The notes under the pieces were generated by a model. It made no database searches and was not told the origin of the DNA. It saw nothing but the letters and a program-made list of their open reading frames with translations. Made by a program: the position numbers and the translations under genes. A DNA stretch of 64,000 nucleotides from Rhizobium glycinendophyticum (GTDB lineage: Bacteria > Pseudomonadota > Alphaproteobacteria > Rhizobiales > Rhizobiaceae): positions 1 through 64,000 of the forward strand of contig NZ_VFYP01000005.1 in NCBI RefSeq assembly GCF_006443685.1. Reading direction: 5' to 3'. Shown in pieces: positions 45,079-53,335 of this stretch. Within the stretch, counting starts at the first letter, position 1, and each line of letters opens with the position of its first letter.

Positions 45079-46044
45079 ATGACGGCAGTTTTCCCCGGAC
45101 TCGATCCGGCCGGCTACACGCCCCATGCGCTGCATTCCAGCGAGCGCATGTGGCCCGAGACCAATTGCTACGTCGATCTGTGGATCGAGGTTCTGGCGGC
45201 TCAAGGGCTGAGCCCTGAAGCCATGCTGGGCTTTACGCTGATCCAGGAGTTCGAGGGCGACCAGTTCACCTTCTTCAAGGTGCCGCTGGAAGACCTCGAA
45301 AGCCTCTATGACATCCGCGTCACTGAACTGGCGATCTTCGACCGCGTGGAAACGCATGTGGAAGAACAGATCCGTCGTGGCCGGCTCTGCCTGGTCGAGA
45401 TGGACAGCTATTTCATGCCGGACACACAAGGCGTCGGCTATCGCCAGGAACACGGCAAGACCACCGTTGGCATCAACCGCCTCGACGTCGCTGGCCGCAG
45501 CATGGACTACTTTCACAATGGCGGCTTCTTCCGGGTCGGGGGCCAGGATTTCCAAGGCGTATTCCAACTCGATCAGCCGGAAGACGCCTTGCCCTTTCTG
45601 CCCTACACCGAATTCGCTAAGTTCCCAGAACGGCAGACGTCAAGCGCACATCAGCGCGAGATTGCAGCAGCCCTCTTGCGACGCCATTTCGCGCGCCGAC
45701 CGCTGAAAAATCCGATCGCCGATTTTGCAACGGTCTTCCCGGCCCAAGTAGAGGCCATCGCCGAGCGTCCTTTCGGCTATTTCCACAAATATGCGTTCAA
45801 TACGCTCCGCCAATTCGGTGCAAATTTCGAACTGCTGGCCAGTCACCTGATCTGGCTCGACGCCGACGCGCATGAAAGTGCGATCGCGGAAGCTCTGAAA
45901 ATCAGCGAGAACGCGAAGACAGTCCAGTTCCAGCTCGCGCGTGCCATCGCCCGCAAGAAATTCGATCCGCTCGCCTGCGCACTCGATCCCGCGGTTGCGG
46001 CCTGGGACCGGCTGATGGATGATCTCGGCAGCCGGCTGATTTGA
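45079..46044 (+). CDS. DUF1839 family protein
   Basis: A 321-residue protein of DUF1839: YTPHALHSSERMWPETNCYVDLWIEVLAAQG, FTLIQEFEGDQFTFFKVPLEDLESLYDIRVTELAIF, RGRLCLVEMDSYFMPDT, EHGKTTVGINRLD and MDYFHNGGFFRVGGQDF. The conserved His, Asp, Tyr and Cys residues give an enzyme-like look. No role has been shown that I know of. Location between the aminoacyl-carrier ligase and a GH2 protein suggests it transfers or condenses the carrier-bound amino acid. The start at 45079 is preferred because the family begins there. Confidence 0.85.
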   Translation: MTAVFPGLDPAGYTPHALHSSERMWPETNCYVDLWIEVLAAQGLSPEAMLGFTLIQEFEGDQFTFFKVPLEDLESLYDIRVTELAIFDRVETHVEEQIRRGRLCLVEMDSYFMPDTQGVGYRQEHGKTTVGINRLDVAGRSMDYFHNGGFFRVGGQDFQGVFQLDQPEDALPFLPYTEFAKFPERQTSSAHQREIAAALLRRHFARRPLKNPIADFATVFPAQVEAIAERPFGYFHKYAFNTLRQFGANFELLASHLIWLDADAHESAIAEALKISENAKTVQFQLARAIARKKFDPLACALDPAVAAWDRLMDDLGSRLI

Positions 46045-46054
46045 GGAACGGGAC

Positions 46055-48523
46055 ATGACGGGAACGATCTATCTGGGAGCGGATACCCGTCCGCTGGAAC
46101 AGGGCTGGACGCTTCTCGTCACCGAAGCCGGGCGATACGCGGTCCCCTCGAACATTCACCGCCCCGCTGCTCGCATTGCCGCCACCGTACCCGGCACGGT
46201 GGCTGGCGCACTTGCGGATGCCGGTCTCTTCGATCCGGAAAATCCGCAACCCCTGCACGACAAGGATGCCTGGTATTTTCGTTCGCTTGAGGGCGAGACA
46301 CCGGGACCGGCAATCCTTCGCTTCGAAGGTCTGGCGACGGTCGCCGAGATCTATATCAACGGCAGTCTCCACGCGACCAGCGACAGCATGTTCGAAAGCC
46401 TCGACATCGCCGTCGACCTGACCGGGCAGGATGATCTTGTCATCTGCTTTCGCGCGCTTCAGCCGCATTTCGACAAACGCGGCACCCGCGCCCGCTGGCG
46501 CCCCCAGATGTTTGATCACCAGGGACTGCGCCTCCTGCGCACGACACCGCTTGGCCACATGCCCGGGTGGTGTCCGGAGATTCAACCCGTCGGCCCATAC
46601 AGGCCCATCCAGCTGATTCGCCCCGGCCTGGATCAGGTTTTCGACCTTTCGATCAAGTCTGATCTCGACGATTTCGGCACCGGCAAGCTCACTGTTTGCC
46701 TTCGAATGGAGGGAACTCCCGCCGCAACCATCCTCTGCTGCGGCAAGATTGCGGAGATGGTCGCCAGCTCGGATGGCCGGTTCGAAGCGCAGCTTGTTCT
46801 CCCACACGTAACGCCCTGGTGGCCGCGCACGCACGGCAATCCCGCCCTACACGAACTTACGCTGTCGATCGATGGACGGATCCACTCTCTCGGCCTTGTC
46901 GGCTTCCGCCGCATAGAAATCGACCGCGACGACGACGGCAAGGGCTTTGGCCTCAGGGTTAACGGCGTCTCCGTCTTCTGCCGCGGCGCCGTCTGGACGA
47001 ATGCCGACATCCTGCGTCTGCCGGGTTCGGCGGAGGCCTATGCCCCCTGGCTTGCAAAGGCGGCCGAGGCCAACATGAACATGATCCGCATTGGCGGGAC
47101 CATGACCTATGAGAGCCCGGACTTCTTCAGCCTTTGCGACCAGCTGGGCATCCTGGTCTGGCAGGATCTGATACTTGCAAACTTCGACTACCCGTTTGCC
47201 GACGAAGCCTTTTCCGCCAAAGTCGAGCTCGAAGTCGGAAACCTGCTGAACAAACTGCAGCGCCATCCTTCGCTTGCCGTGGTGTGCGGCGGCAGCGAAG
47301 TGTTTCAGCAAGGCGCAATGCTCGGTCTCCCCGCCTCGGCGTGGAACGGGGCGTTCTTCAACGAGACCCTTCCGCGCCTCCTGGACAACCGTCGCCCGGA
47401 TTGTGCTTTCGTTGCCAACTCCCCTTCGGGCGGTGCCATGCCATTTTCCGTCAACGAAGGTGTCACTCATTATTACGGCGTCGGCGCCTATCAACGCCCG
47501 CTGGAGGACGCACGCCGTGCGAATGTCCGATTTGCCGCCGAATGCCTGGCTTTTGCCAATGTCCCGCAGCAACGCACGCTCGACAGACACTTGCCGGTCG
47601 CAGCCGTGCACGAGCCGCGCTGGAAGGCCCGTATCCCCCGCGACCGCGGCGCATCCTGGGATTTCGAGGATATCCGGGATCACTACCTCCACGCCCTCTA
47701 CGACCTTGATCCAGCCCGCCTGCGACGCGAAGACTTCGGGCGGTATCTCGACCTCTCTCGCGCCGTGACCACCGAAGTCGTGACGGAAACCTATGCGGAA
47801 TGGCGCAGGACCGGATCGTCCTGCCGGGGCGCCCTGGTCTGGACCCTGCAGGATCTTCAAGCCGGTGCCGGCTGGGGTCTGATCGACGCAACGGGCGAAG
47901 CCAAGCCGATATGGTACGGCCTGAAACGCGCCTTTCGGCCGCTGCAGGTCCTGTTGACGGATGAGGGCACAAACGGGCTGTCGATCCATCTTGTCAATGA
48001 AAGCGCCACCGACCAGACCGTGATGCTTGAGATCTCCTGCCTGCGGGACGGCCGACAGGCTGTGGTAAAAGCCAGCCGGACGCTTATTCTCGATGCCCGT
48101 CGCACCGTGGAACTCGCAGCAACAGATCTGTTCGGCGCCTTCTTCGACACGACTTACGCCTTTCGCTTTGGTCCGCCCTCGCATGACGTGACTGTTGCAC
48201 GGCTTTTCTCGGCAGAGGGCACACTACTCACAGACGCCTTCCATTTCCCGCTTGGACGCAGCAAAGCGCTCCATCCGGCAAGCGTCGAGCATGCGCTCAC
48301 CGCCACCGAGAACGGGTGGCATTTGGCTTTAACCGCCAGCCACTTCGCCCAGTCGGTTCATCTCGATTTCGCGCACTACCTGCCGGAAGACGACTGGTTC
48401 CATCTGACGCCGGGACAGCCTCGGAGCATCCGGCTGCGACCACGCCCAGGCGCCGACGCGACCGTCAGACCGAACGGCACCCTGACCCAACTGGGAAGCC
48501 GCACCGGCCACACCATTTCCTGA
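46055..48523 (+). CDS. Glycoside hydrolase family 2 beta-mannosidase-like protein
   Basis: An 822-residue GH2-type protein: sugar-binding sandwich (AWYFRSLEGETPGPAILRFEGLATVAEIYINGSLHATSDSMFESLDIAVDL), immunoglobulin-like domain, and TIM barrel (AEANMNMIRIGGTMTYESPDFFSLCDQLGILVWQDL). The acid/base position reads CGGSE (E415) where beta-mannosidases have GNNE. A possible nucleophile is E496 in FAAECLAF. The Asn partner is missing, so ordinary retaining hydrolysis is in doubt. It is the last gene of the carrier-protein operon, 10 bases after the DUF1839 gene. There is no signal peptide, so it is cytoplasmic. Confidence 0.85.
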   Translation: MTGTIYLGADTRPLEQGWTLLVTEAGRYAVPSNIHRPAARIAATVPGTVAGALADAGLFDPENPQPLHDKDAWYFRSLEGETPGPAILRFEGLATVAEIYINGSLHATSDSMFESLDIAVDLTGQDDLVICFRALQPHFDKRGTRARWRPQMFDHQGLRLLRTTPLGHMPGWCPEIQPVGPYRPIQLIRPGLDQVFDLSIKSDLDDFGTGKLTVCLRMEGTPAATILCCGKIAEMVASSDGRFEAQLVLPHVTPWWPRTHGNPALHELTLSIDGRIHSLGLVGFRRIEIDRDDDGKGFGLRVNGVSVFCRGAVWTNADILRLPGSAEAYAPWLAKAAEANMNMIRIGGTMTYESPDFFSLCDQLGILVWQDLILANFDYPFADEAFSAKVELEVGNLLNKLQRHPSLAVVCGGSEVFQQGAMLGLPASAWNGAFFNETLPRLLDNRRPDCAFVANSPSGGAMPFSVNEGVTHYYGVGAYQRPLEDARRANVRFAAECLAFANVPQQRTLDRHLPVAAVHEPRWKARIPRDRGASWDFEDIRDHYLHALYDLDPARLRREDFGRYLDLSRAVTTEVVTETYAEWRRTGSSCRGALVWTLQDLQAGAGWGLIDATGEAKPIWYGLKRAFRPLQVLLTDEGTNGLSIHLVNESATDQTVMLEISCLRDGRQAVVKASRTLILDARRTVELAATDLFGAFFDTTYAFRFGPPSHDVTVARLFSAEGTLLTDAFHFPLGRSKALHPASVEHALTATENGWHLALTASHFAQSVHLDFAHYLPEDDWFHLTPGQPRSIRLRPRPGADATVRPNGTLTQLGSRTGHTIS

Positions 48524-48826
48524 CCCGAGGCCGGAGCGAGTGGAAACCCTGGATGAGGTCGGCCCGTCCTTTCTGCGAAATCCACCTTCAGCGATCCCAC
48601 GAAGACGGGGATGCGTCTTTGGAAGACGCAACCGGAACGGAGTTTTCCACCTTCTGCCCTAATCTCGCAGTCCAGAAGCAAGTGGGCGGTCGCCGACGGA
48701 GGAGAGGTTCATCCGGAATAGGCGTCATCTTCCACTTCGCAAACAAACGGTTGCATAGGCGGCGCTTTCCGAGATGCCGCAAATGCGATAGAGACGCGCG
48801 GCAGATCCGCAGGGAGAAGAGAACCG
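48524..48826. other. Intergenic leader with a short hairpin before purU
   Basis: About 300 bases without a gene. The clearest structure is a perfect 8-base hairpin TGCGTCTT-TGG-AAGACGCA at 48612-48630, followed by a weak T-run (GAGTTTT at 48639). It could end the upstream operon. The remainder (48660-48800) has no recognised riboswitch core. Confidence 0.45.
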
Positions 48827-49711
48827 ATGAAGAGCTATGTTTTGACAGTATCCTGCCCGTCGACACGCGGGATCGTTGCCGCGATCTCCGGCTACCTGGC
48901 GGAGCAGGGCTGCAACATCGTCGACAGTTCCCAGTTCGACGACCTCGATACCGGGCAGTTCTTCATGCGCGTCTCTTTCATTTCCGAAGAAGGGGCCGCT
49001 CAGGCGAAGATCGAGCAGGGCTTCACGCCGGTTGCCGAACGCTTCGGCATGAACTGGAATCTCTATGACGCCGCCAAGCGGGAAAAGGTCCTGCTGATGG
49101 TCTCGCGCTTCGGACATTGTCTGAACGACCTGCTCTATCGCTGGAAGATCGGCGCGCTCCCGATCGAGATCGTCGGCGTTGTTTCGAACCACTTCGACTA
49201 CCAGAAGGTCGTCGTGAATCACGACATCCCCTTCCACCACATCCCGGTGACCAAGGCCAACAAGCCTGAGGCCGAGGCCCGGATCATGGACCTCGTCGAG
49301 CAGACCGGCACGGAGCTGATCGTGCTCGCCCGCTATATGCAGATCCTCTCGGATCAGATGTGCCAAAAGATGTCAGGCAAGATCATCAACATCCACCACT
49401 CGTTCCTGCCGAGCTTCAAGGGTGCCAACCCCTACAAGCAGGCCTTCGAGCGCGGCGTGAAGCTGATCGGGGCCACCGCCCATTACGTCACCGCGGATCT
49501 CGACGAAGGTCCGATCATCGAGCAGGATGTCGCCCGCATCACCCATGCGCAGTCGGCGGACGACTATGTCTCGATCGGCCGTGACGTCGAAAGCCAGGTG
49601 CTGGCGCGTGCGATCCACGCCCACATCCACCACCGGACCTTCATCAACGGCAACCGGACGGTCGTTTTCCCGGCAAGCCCGGGTTCCTATGCCTCCGAGC
49701 GCATGGGCTGA
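48827..49711 (+). CDS. purU: Formyltetrahydrofolate deformylase
   Basis: A 294-residue enzyme that hydrolyses 10-formyl-THF to THF and formate. It shows the N-terminal ACT domain (YVLTVSCPSTRGIVAAISGYLAEQGCNIVDSSQFDD) and the C-terminal formyltransferase-like domain (SRFGHCLNDLLYRWKIG, VSNHFDYQ, ARYMQILSDQMCQKMSGKIINIHHSFLPSFKGANPYKQAFERGVKLIGATAHYVTADLDEGPIIEQDV). The catalytic Asn-His-Asp set lies in IINIHHSFLPS and the later DLDEGPII. The gene is probably monocistronic; a 300-base leader precedes it. Confidence 0.94.
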   Translation: MKSYVLTVSCPSTRGIVAAISGYLAEQGCNIVDSSQFDDLDTGQFFMRVSFISEEGAAQAKIEQGFTPVAERFGMNWNLYDAAKREKVLLMVSRFGHCLNDLLYRWKIGALPIEIVGVVSNHFDYQKVVVNHDIPFHHIPVTKANKPEAEARIMDLVEQTGTELIVLARYMQILSDQMCQKMSGKIINIHHSFLPSFKGANPYKQAFERGVKLIGATAHYVTADLDEGPIIEQDVARITHAQSADDYVSIGRDVESQVLARAIHAHIHHRTFINGNRTVVFPASPGSYASERMG

Positions 49712-49822
49712 TCGACCGGGTTCTACTAGTACGGGGCAGCGACCGCTGCCCCGCTCGCCCGGATTGGACGCGTCACGCTGCTCTGCTACTCTCCGGGTCT
49801 TGATTCCCTTGGGAGACCGCAG

Positions 49823-52750
49823 ATGCCCGACTCGGCGCTTCTTCAACGTACAGAACTTCCGCGCCCGGACGTCTCTCTGGCAGATGCCAGGACCATTCTG
49901 GGCGACTTCTACGGCTTCCACGGAGAAATCCGGGAACTGGGCAGTCAGCAGGACCGCAACTTCCTGATCGACACCGGTCCGGAACGTTTCGTGCTGAAGG
50001 TCACGCGTGCCGAGTATCCCTACGAGGAACTCGAAGCGCAAAACCTCGCAATGATACATCTGCGGGCTCTGGATCTGGGCCTCGACATCCCCGAGCCGAT
50101 TGCCACATTGACGGGTGAATACATTCCCCAATGCGAGATCGCGGACAATTACTATTGGCTGCGGGTCCTGACATTCCTCGACGGCCAGCCGCTGACGAAG
50201 CAGAAATTCCTGGCCGAGGAGCAGGTTGCTGCCCTGGGTGACGTGACCGCCCGGATCGCCCTGGGCTTGAGGGATTTCAAGCATTCCGGCCTTGACCGGG
50301 AGCTCCAATGGGATTTGCGCCGCGCCGGTCCGGTCGCCCTGCACCTCCTGAAATCGGTGACCGATCAGGGCCGGCGGGATCGGATCGCCAAGGCGATGAT
50401 CATGGCGGTCAAGCGCCTGCAGCCTGTCGCACCCGACTTGCGCCTGCATGCCATCCACCACGACATCACCGACGACAACATCGTTGCCCGGCCCGGCGCC
50501 GCAGGCAGGCTTATGCCGGCCGGCGTGATCGATTTCGGCGACGTGATCAACGGCTGGGTGGTCGCGGACCTCGCGGTCGCATGTGCTGCACTCCTGCACC
50601 ACGCCGATGGCGACCCTTTCTTCATACTGCCCGCCGTGAAGGCTTTCCACGCACGCTACCCGCTCAATCTGGCGGAGCTCACGGCTCTTTGGCCTCTGAT
50701 CGTCGCCCGTGCCGGCGTGCTCGTGGCAAGCAGCGAGCAGCAGCTGTCGATCGATCCTGATAACGAATACGTACTTGGCAATGCGGCCCATGAACGAGAA
50801 ATCTTCGAGACCGCGACCTCGGTACCGCATACGCTGATGGAAGCGGCGATCCTCGACGCCGTGGGTCTCGCCACGGCTCCGTCGGACACGGCATTCGTGA
50901 CACCGCTTCTGCCCGACGTGACACCGGAAAACCTCAGGCTGACCGACCTGAGTGTCACCAGCCCGGATCTCACCCGCGACGATTGGGCAGACCAGGAAAT
51001 CGACTGGAAGCTGCTCGCCAGGGCGGCGATCGAGACGGGATTTTCCTCGACACGCTACGGCGAGTACCGCCTCTCCTATACGCGCCCGCTGTCGCAACAA
51101 GCTCCGGCGACCTTCGCCCTCCACATCGACATGTGCCTGCCAAGCGGCACGCGGGTCGTGGCGCCATTTGATGCCACGCTGAAGCCCACCGGCCACCATC
51201 TGATCCTCGCTTCTGCCGATCTGGCTCTGCATCTGGACGGTATCGACTGCGGACTGGAAGATGGGACGAGCCTCGCAGCTGGCGACAGCATCGGTCTGGT
51301 ATCCGGTGCGGCCGGTGGCATCGGAGGCTTGCGGATCCAGCTCTGCCGGGACACCGACCTCATCCCGCCGCTCTTTGCCAGACCACAGCAGAGCGCCGTA
51401 TGGGGCAGGCTTTGCCCGTCGCCGTCACGGCTCCTGGGTATCGGCATCGACGCGCCCGCTCCGCAAAGCGAGACCTTGCTGAGCCGCCGCAAGAAAAGCT
51501 TTGCGAAGCCGCAGAAGAATTACTACGCGCACCCGCCGCAGATCGAGCGCGGCTGGAAGGAACACCTCTTCGACGTGAAGGGGCGCGCCTATCTCGACAT
51601 GGTCAACAATGTCAGCATCCTCGGCCATGGACATCCGACACTGGCGGCCGCTGTCGGACACCAGTGGTCGTTGCTGAACACCAATTCCCGCTTCCACTAC
51701 GCGGCAGTCGCGGAATTTTCCGACCGACTGGCGGCTTTGGCGCCGGAGGGCCTGGACACGGTGTTCCTCGTCAACTCGGGCTCGGAGGCCGTGGATCTTG
51801 CCCTGCGCCTCGCCTGGGCCCACACCGGTAAGCGCAATGTGCTGAGCCTGCTCGAAGCCTATCACGGCTGGACGGTGGCGAGCGATGCCGTCTCCACCTC
51901 GATCGCCGACAACCCGCGGGCCCTGGAAACGCGACCCGACTGGGTTCACGCGGTTCTCTCGCCCAACACCTATCGCGGCAAATTTCGAGGTGCTGGCGCG
52001 ACCGATGGATATGTTGCAGCCGTCGCAGACGTCATCGCCAAGATTGACGACAGCGGTCAGGGACTTGCCGGCTTCATCGCAGAGAGCGTCTATGGCAACG
52101 CCGGTGGTATTCCCCTACCAGAAGGTTATCTCGAACAGGTCTATGCCATGGTCCGGGCACGAGGCGGCGTGTGTATCGCAGACGAGGTGCAGGTGGGTTA
52201 CGGGCGTCTCGGTCACCACTTCTGGGGTTTCGAGCAGCAGGGCGTAGTCCCCGACATCATCACCACCGCCAAGGGCATGGGCAACGGCCAACCTCTGGGC
52301 GCGGTCATTACCAAGCGGGAAATTGCCGACAGTCTGGAGCGGGAGGGCTACTTCTTCTCGTCTGCCGGTGGCAGCCCGGTGAGCTGTGTCGTGGGTATGA
52401 CCGTTCTCGACATCATGGAACGAGAGAACCTGCAGGCGAACGCACGCGAGGTGGGCGACTATCTCAAGGCCCGCCTGGAAGCGCTCGGTCAGCGTTCCCC
52501 GCTCGTTGGTGCGGTGCATGGCATGGGCCTTTATCTGGGCCTGGAATTCGTCCGAAACCGCGAGACGCTGGAGCCGGCGACGGAGGAAACCGCAGCCATC
52601 TGCGACCGGCTGCTGGATCTGGGCGTCATCATGCAGCCGACCGGCGATCATCTCAACGTGTTGAAAATCAAGCCGCCGCTGTGTCTCGCTTCCGAAAGCG
52701 CGGACTTCTTCGCGGAAGCCCTGGAAAAGGTGTTGTCCGAGGGCTGGTGA
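49823..52750 (+). CDS. Kinase / M23-like / class-III aminotransferase triple fusion
   Basis: A 975-residue fusion. Residues 1-370 are an aminoglycoside-phosphotransferase/choline-kinase-type kinase (catalytic D214 in HHDITDDNIV, metal D237 in IDFGD). Residues about 390-570 hold an M23/duplicated-hybrid-like beta domain (GTRVVAPFDATLK, LHLDGIDCG) without the zinc HxH, so it is probably non-catalytic. Residues about 580-975 are a class-III PLP enzyme (K817 in TTAKGMGNG, ADEVQVGYGRLG) of the phospho-lyase branch. Hydroxylysine kinase and phosphohydroxylysine/phosphoethanolamine phospho-lyase are separate proteins in animals. Fusion suggests phosphorylation of an amino alcohol followed by elimination on the same chain. 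Confidence 0.87.
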   Translation: MPDSALLQRTELPRPDVSLADARTILGDFYGFHGEIRELGSQQDRNFLIDTGPERFVLKVTRAEYPYEELEAQNLAMIHLRALDLGLDIPEPIATLTGEYIPQCEIADNYYWLRVLTFLDGQPLTKQKFLAEEQVAALGDVTARIALGLRDFKHSGLDRELQWDLRRAGPVALHLLKSVTDQGRRDRIAKAMIMAVKRLQPVAPDLRLHAIHHDITDDNIVARPGAAGRLMPAGVIDFGDVINGWVVADLAVACAALLHHADGDPFFILPAVKAFHARYPLNLAELTALWPLIVARAGVLVASSEQQLSIDPDNEYVLGNAAHEREIFETATSVPHTLMEAAILDAVGLATAPSDTAFVTPLLPDVTPENLRLTDLSVTSPDLTRDDWADQEIDWKLLARAAIETGFSSTRYGEYRLSYTRPLSQQAPATFALHIDMCLPSGTRVVAPFDATLKPTGHHLILASADLALHLDGIDCGLEDGTSLAAGDSIGLVSGAAGGIGGLRIQLCRDTDLIPPLFARPQQSAVWGRLCPSPSRLLGIGIDAPAPQSETLLSRRKKSFAKPQKNYYAHPPQIERGWKEHLFDVKGRAYLDMVNNVSILGHGHPTLAAAVGHQWSLLNTNSRFHYAAVAEFSDRLAALAPEGLDTVFLVNSGSEAVDLALRLAWAHTGKRNVLSLLEAYHGWTVASDAVSTSIADNPRALETRPDWVHAVLSPNTYRGKFRGAGATDGYVAAVADVIAKIDDSGQGLAGFIAESVYGNAGGIPLPEGYLEQVYAMVRARGGVCIADEVQVGYGRLGHHFWGFEQQGVVPDIITTAKGMGNGQPLGAVITKREIADSLEREGYFFSSAGGSPVSCVVGMTVLDIMERENLQANAREVGDYLKARLEALGQRSPLVGAVHGMGLYLGLEFVRNRETLEPATEETAAICDRLLDLGVIMQPTGDHLNVLKIKPPLCLASESADFFAEALEKVLSEGW

Positions 52751-52924
52751 GACAAGGGGTCTGGAGCGCCAAACCCCTTCGAATTCGCTAAAGTGAGAGG
52801 TCAAATTGGCGCTTGCTATGAAACCAGGCGAAAAGCCCAAATTTGGGCAAACCAAATGTCTGCTTCACAGCCCTTCGATGTGTGGTCTATCGTCGACCGC
52901 AAGGGACACCTCGAAGGAAAGCGC

Positions 52925-53332
52925 ATGCCCATCATACCAGAGCAAATCTCCGCCCATATTCTGATCTGGGCCACCGCTCTGTTCATCCTCAAACAGCTGA
53001 TTGCGGATTTCATCCTGCAGACCGCCTGGATGGCCAAGGGCAAAGAACGCCAGACCGGATGGGTCGCCCCGCTTGCAGCTCACGTCGGGATCCACGCTCT
53101 TTGCACACTGGCGATCTGCCTGTTCCTCCTGCCCCACCTCGCCTGGTTGGCTCTTGCCGACTTCCTCGTTCATGCCGCCATCGACCGCAGCAAATCCCTG
53201 CTACAGGCGAAGTTCAAGTTCACGCCGGATCAGAGCGGCTACTGGTGGATGCTCGGACTGGACCAGACACTGCATCACGCCACGCATCTGGCATTTGCCG
53301 TGGCAATCGCCGCCGCCAGCGTGGCTGGCTGA
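52925..53332 (+). CDS. DUF3307 small membrane protein
   Basis: A 135-residue integral membrane protein of DUF3307: ILIWATALFILKQLIADFILQTAWMAKGKE, AHVGIHALCTLAICLF, FLVHAAIDRSKSLLQAKFKFTPDQSGYWWMLGLDQTLHHATHLAFAVAIAAA. Three or four helices are predicted, and the conserved His/Asp pair DQTLHHATH is visible. The role is unknown; relatives are often near phage- or metabolism-linked genes. The ATG at 52925 follows GAAGGAAAG. It is convergent with the LysR gene at 53336. Confidence 0.82.
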   Translation: MPIIPEQISAHILIWATALFILKQLIADFILQTAWMAKGKERQTGWVAPLAAHVGIHALCTLAICLFLLPHLAWLALADFLVHAAIDRSKSLLQAKFKFTPDQSGYWWMLGLDQTLHHATHLAFAVAIAAASVAG

Positions 53333-53335
53333 CGG

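Noticed and set aside
46847..48184. A 445-codon minus-strand open frame
   Set aside because: It is antisense to the GH2 gene; high-GC codon structure explains the long open frame.
48660..48800. Glycine or folate riboswitch before purU
   Set aside because: A GGAGAG-like string occurs but the paired elements of neither class are present.
49373..51232. A 619-codon minus-strand open frame
   Set aside because: It is antisense to purU and the triple-fusion gene, has no motif, and runs without a ribosome site.
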